Shown one piece after another: positions 61,167 through 64,000 of a stretch of DNA of 64,000 bases (within the stretch, counting starts at the first letter, position 1; each line of letters opens with the position of its first letter). The stretch spans positions 18,736 to 82,735 of the forward strand of contig JAFRJZ010000026.1 in NCBI GenBank assembly GCA_017431945.1, written 5' to 3'. The stretch is from Candidatus Saccharimonadota bacterium. GTDB taxonomy: Bacteria > Patescibacteriota > Saccharimonadia > Saccharimonadales > Saccharimonadaceae. The notes below the pieces were generated by a model. The model did not search any database. It was not told the origin of the DNA and saw nothing but the letters and a program-made list of their open reading frames with translations. The translations under genes and the position numbers were made by a program.

Positions 61167-62485
61167 AATTCTGTTATTTCTATACGCTCTTGCTCAGTCG
61201 TATCACGATCACGGACTGTAACCGTATTATTATTTAGCGTATCGAAGTCAATGACAACACATTTTGGAGTGCCGATTTCATCTTGCTTGCGATAGCGTTT
61301 ACCAATATTGCCAGAATCATCCCAAGTGACGTTGTGATATTTAGCCTTAAGAATATCATAGACTTCTTTAGCCTTTTCGACGAGTTCAGGCTTGTTTTTA
61401 AGAAGTGGCGAGACGCAGAAACGGTAAGGGGCGAGGTGCTCGGGGAGTTTGAGTAACACACGCTTGTTGCCGTCAATTTCATCCTCAGTATAAGCGGCAG
61501 TAAGAACGGCCATCATCAAGCGTTCAACGCCGAATGAAGGCTCAATGACATGCGGAATGAAGCTTTGGCCGGTATTTTTGTCACGATATTCCATGTTTTT
61601 GCTGGAAGCGCGTTGGATATTTTGCAAGTCAAAATCTGTACGGTAGGCAATGCCCATCAACTCTTCCCTGCCAATAGGATAGTCAAATTCAATATCAATG
61701 GTGCGGTCGGAATAGTGAGCGCGATCTTCGGGGGCGACCTCTTCGTCATGGATCATTTCTCTAGGTAAACCAATCACATTTTCAAGAAAATCATGGCAAT
61801 CTTTTAACAATTCTTTGAAATGTTTTTTCCAGGTATCAGGAGTGACGAAATATTCAATCTCCATTTGCTCAAATTCGCGAGTGCGGAAAATGAAATCACG
61901 CGGGCTGATTTCGTTGCGAAAAGCTTTGCCCTGCTGGGCGAGGCCAAAGGGTAAATCAGGATAAATACTGTCGATGACGTTTTTATAATTAGTAAAAATA
62001 CCTTGTGCGGTCTCGGGGCGGAGATAGGCGAGAGATTTATCGTCGGTAGTGGCGCCAACGTGAGTGGCAAACATCATGTTGAACTGTTTGACATCGCCCC
62101 AATTGGACTTGCCACAATTAGGACATTTGATATCGGCTTCGGTAATTTCTTCGGTGGTGACTTTTTCGCTTAGAGATTCGTCGAGATGGTCGGCGCGGAA
62201 ACGCTGGTGGCATTCTTTACATTCAATGAGGGGGTCAGAAAAAGTAGCAGTGTGGCCAGAAGCTTCCCAGGTCTTGGGATTCATAATAATGGCAGCGTCG
62301 ACGCCATAAATGTCGGGGCGTTTTTCCACCCAGTAGTGCCACCACTCTTGCATGATTTTACGTTTGAGACTGACGCCAAGCGGACCAAAATCCCAAGTGC
62401 CAGCCATGCCGCCATAGACTTCAGAACCATTAAAAATGAATCCACGACGCTTACATAGGCTTACGATATTATCTAAATTAGTCAT
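61163..62485 (-). CDS. glyS: Glycyl-tRNA synthetase (dimeric type)
   Basis: 440-residue class II enzyme of the eukaryote-like alpha2 type, not the alpha2-beta2 form. It has a C-x2-C pair set (CKECHQRF, CPNCGKSNWG), motif 2 FRNEISPRDFIFRTREFEQME and motif 3 EPSFGVERLMMAVL. A TATAAT ends six bases before the ATG (leaderless). Confidence 0.95.
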   Translation of the reverse strand: MTNLDNIVSLCKRRGFIFNGSEVYGGMAGTWDFGPLGVSLKRKIMQEWWHYWVEKRPDIYGVDAAIIMNPKTWEASGHTATFSDPLIECKECHQRFRADHLDESLSEKVTTEEITEADIKCPNCGKSNWGDVKQFNMMFATHVGATTDDKSLAYLRPETAQGIFTNYKNVIDSIYPDLPFGLAQQGKAFRNEISPRDFIFRTREFEQMEIEYFVTPDTWKKHFKELLKDCHDFLENVIGLPREMIHDEEVAPEDRAHYSDRTIDIEFDYPIGREELMGIAYRTDFDLQNIQRASSKNMEYRDKNTGQSFIPHVIEPSFGVERLMMAVLTAAYTEDEIDGNKRVLLKLPEHLAPYRFCVSPLLKNKPELVEKAKEVYDILKAKYHNVTWDDSGNIGKRYRKQDEIGTPKCVVIDFDTLNNNTVTVRDRDTTEQERIEITEL

Positions 62486-62503
62486 GTAATTATTATAGCA
62501 TAG

Positions 62504-62530
62504 AAAAGCGTCGCCTAGAGCGACGCTTTT
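62504..62530. terminator. Bidirectional terminator in front of glyS
   Basis: AAAAGCGTCGC and GCGACGCTTTT around CTAGA. Confidence 0.85.
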
Positions 62531-62544
62531 AAGTTTGATAGCGA

Positions 62545-62880
62545 TTAGTTTGTAAGTGAAAGAATTCTTACGAGAACTTCTTCACTAGTATAGCCATCAT
62601 ATTTTGGTGCATGTTTTAATTCTGGTATTTTGAATAAATTCCAATATTTTAGTTTAATGTGATAACTGGCGATGCCTGCCGGGGTATTGATACCAGCGAT
62701 AAAATCACCGGCAAACATTGGGTCGTTTTTTTCATCAAAATGCTTTTTGGATTTCCAGGAAATTTCCGGAAATTGATTGCATAGAGCGCAAAACAAGACT
62801 GCTCGTTGCTCATAAAGCTCCGCAAAAGTATGGTGACTATCGCCAAGATTTTTGGTTGATTTTTTTACCGAATTATACAT
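62545..62880 (-). CDS. Small WKSKKHFD/APKYDGYT-type hypothetical protein
   Basis: 111 residues from ATG 62880 (TAGGAGG upstream). Conserved-looking blocks HTFAELYEQRAVLFCALCN, WKSKKHFDE, MFAGDFIAGINTPAGIASYHI and APKYDGYTSEEVL resemble small proteins often seen in phages and mobile DNA (from memory). Function unknown. Confidence 0.65.
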   Translation of the reverse strand: MYNSVKKSTKNLGDSHHTFAELYEQRAVLFCALCNQFPEISWKSKKHFDEKNDPMFAGDFIAGINTPAGIASYHIKLKYWNLFKIPELKHAPKYDGYTSEEVLVRILSLTN

Positions 62881-63014
62881 ATTATCACCTCCTAAGGTAC
62901 TCACCCTTTTTAATATTATAACAAACATTCAGAGAGCTGCAATTGATTTTTCTTTAAAATATGTTAATATATTTATGTACGATATTTTCTCCGCAAATTT
63001 TAGGGGGTGTAAAA

Positions 63015-63758
63015 ATGAAGAAAAAAGTATGCACATTATTATGTATTGTTCTTGGTATTATACTGTTGACAAGTTGTAGTGATGGTCAATCTGATGAAAA
63101 ATCAAATGCGATAGAGTCAACTTATGGCATAGCTCATCAAGACGCTGAAGATTTGATTAATCCTGAACGTAATTATCTAATCGTCGTTAATGACGAAAAT
63201 GAGTATGATTTTAATGGCGACTATAATAAAGCGCTCCAGCCTGACTTGGTATATTTTCCAAACGCAGTCGACGGTGATATTATGGCTTCGGAAAAAGCAG
63301 CTTATTTGGCTTTTACCTCACTTCAATACGATTTGAAGACTAATGACAACATAGAAGTGGCGCTGTATGACGGCTATCGTACCGCAAAAGATCAGGAGTA
63401 TATCAATAGCTTGTTTGATGATGGTTCATCTAATGTAGTCGGCTCAAATAGGGTCGGTTTTTCAGAACATCATACTGGGCTGCTGTTGGATATTGTAATT
63501 TGGTACAGCGAAGATGGCAAAAATTATGAGTGGTACTCGCCAACTCATGAGCGCATAGAAGCTTTTTCGGATTTTCAGACTGTTTTCAAAAAGATGCTTG
63601 ATTATGGTTTTATCATGCGATACCCCGATGACAAATCGGAAATTACTGGCATGAAAGACCATGAGTTTGAAATAAGATTCGTCGGTTCGGCAGCTATGGC
63701 GCACGAAATTGCAGACAAAGGATTGTGCTTGGAAGAATATGTTGCAGGAGAGCAGTAA
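63015..63758 (+). CDS. VanY-like D,D-carboxypeptidase-family lipoprotein
   Basis: 247 residues from ATG 63015. Lipoprotein signal with lipobox LLTSC. The peptidase M15 region has YDGYRTAKDQEYIN and SEHHTGLLLDIV (zinc His and Asp). The expected EPWHxRYVG is HEFEIRFVG, so the catalytic Glu and third zinc His are changed. It may bind rather than cleave peptidoglycan stems, or use Glu as ligand. Confidence 0.8.
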   Translation: MKKKVCTLLCIVLGIILLTSCSDGQSDEKSNAIESTYGIAHQDAEDLINPERNYLIVVNDENEYDFNGDYNKALQPDLVYFPNAVDGDIMASEKAAYLAFTSLQYDLKTNDNIEVALYDGYRTAKDQEYINSLFDDGSSNVVGSNRVGFSEHHTGLLLDIVIWYSEDGKNYEWYSPTHERIEAFSDFQTVFKKMLDYGFIMRYPDDKSEITGMKDHEFEIRFVGSAAMAHEIADKGLCLEEYVAGEQ

Positions 63759-63982
63759 TACCGGAGCAAAAAGCGCGGCAATAGCGTCGTGCTTTTTGAT
63801 TGGTTGGTTGATTGGATTGGTTAGATTGGCTGGTTGAATTTGGGAAATTTTGTTAATTTCGGCTTAGTTAAAGAATTAAGAAATAAATTAAAAGTAAGAA
63901 TAGGTGAAAGGAAACAAAAAAGGAACAATCCTATAAAATAGTAGTTAGCAATAACAACTAATTTATAGAAAGGATTGTTCCT
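63759..63982. other. Gap with terminator and GGTTG-rich repeats
   Basis: A hairpin AAAAAGC-GCGGC/GTCGTGCTTTTT ends the lipoprotein gene. Then come imperfect repeats of GATTGGTTG (63799-63838). An inverted pair, AGGAACAATCC (63921-63931) and GGATTGTTCCT (63972-63982), frames an AT-rich stretch before the last gene start. Confidence 0.6.
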
Positions 63983-64000
63983 ATGAAAAGTTTAACAGAA
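63983..64000 (+). CDS. Start of a gene cut by the window edge
   Basis: ATG at 63983 with GAAAGGA 12 bases upstream, open to the end (MKSLTE). The inverted repeat just before it could belong to a regulatory site or the end of an insertion sequence. Too short to name. Confidence 0.3.

Noticed and set aside
1..64000. Recoding of UGA as in Gracilibacteria or Absconditabacteria
   Set aside because: UGA ends several genes exactly where the family ends, and no gene needs readthrough.
1..64000. CRISPR array or cas genes
   Set aside because: No regularly spaced direct repeats and no Cas-like proteins; the repeats found are single palindromes.

Overview
The window reads as a gene-dense chromosome segment of a Candidate Phyla Radiation bacterium, most likely Candidatus Saccharibacteria (TM7). 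This is inferred from gene content and style, not from a marker tree. It has few biosynthetic genes, short intergenic gaps and a complete GatCAB. It has non-oxidative pentose-phosphate and lower-glycolysis genes, many wall-surface proteins (sortases, FemAB, CAP domain, CapA) and many small orphan proteins. UGA works as a normal stop throughout, so this is not a UGA-recoded lineage.

Layout. 1-0.8 kb: start of an SF1 helicase, with a small ORF/antisense RNA candidate upstream. 1.2-9.5 kb: two diverged tdk-tmk pairs in inverted orientation. They flank a block with pyruvate formate-lyase and its activase, a standalone nuclease-like gene, a YgjV-like membrane protein, and three orphan genes that share one promoter/leader and one terminator. 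9.5-13.2 kb: gatC-gatA-hypothetical-gatB. 13.2-19.2 kb: uvrB, LOG protein, rpe-rpiB-gap, rpsL-rpsG. 19.4-30.4 kb: second nuclease-like cassette, broken surface protein, leuS, TrmH-type methyltransferase, Ig-like surface protein, dnaE, galU. 30.4-37.3 kb: FemAB pair, DegT aminotransferase, hydrolase, Mur ligase, rpsJ, tuf. 37.7-46.4 kb: acidic orphan, an aberrant tRNA, a serine beta-lactamase-like protein, CapA, two sortases, YgjP, YhhN, a thiol-disulfide pair and a carbohydrate-binding protein. 46.5-51.2 kb: 6S-like RNA candidate, hisS, tRNA-Phe, Nudix, a radical-SAM RiPP cluster, tRNA-Tyr. 51.4-64 kb: peroxidase, trxB, CAP protein, 7TM protein, AMP-ligase and a decayed ligase, rarA, frameshifted ABC exporter, ppa, glyS, VanY-like lipoprotein and the start of one more gene.

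Most unusual content. (1) Palindromic elements are scattered through the window. Several sit in frame inside essential genes (gatA, gatB, uvrB, leuS twice, and the helicase). Their outer stems are unique to each site, so the flanking target sequence appears once on each side in inverted orientation. (2) Two families of small gene cassettes occur in which promoter/leader and terminator are conserved while the coding sequence differs. (3) A RiPP-like cluster encodes a Cys/Gly/Ser-rich precursor, a SPASM radical SAM enzyme and a methyltransferase. (4) One tRNA has a Gln-type body (U1-A72, G73) but a CUU anticodon. (5) At least ten genes have a -10 box only 6-8 bases before the ATG, pointing to leaderless or near-leaderless transcripts.

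Functionally, the genes fit a small fermentative epibiont. It imports nucleosides (tdk/tmk salvage), runs GAPDH-level glycolysis with formate-producing pyruvate cleavage, makes a modified peptidoglycan wall with sortase-anchored proteins, and carries several small elements likely used against, or acquired from, neighbouring bacteria.
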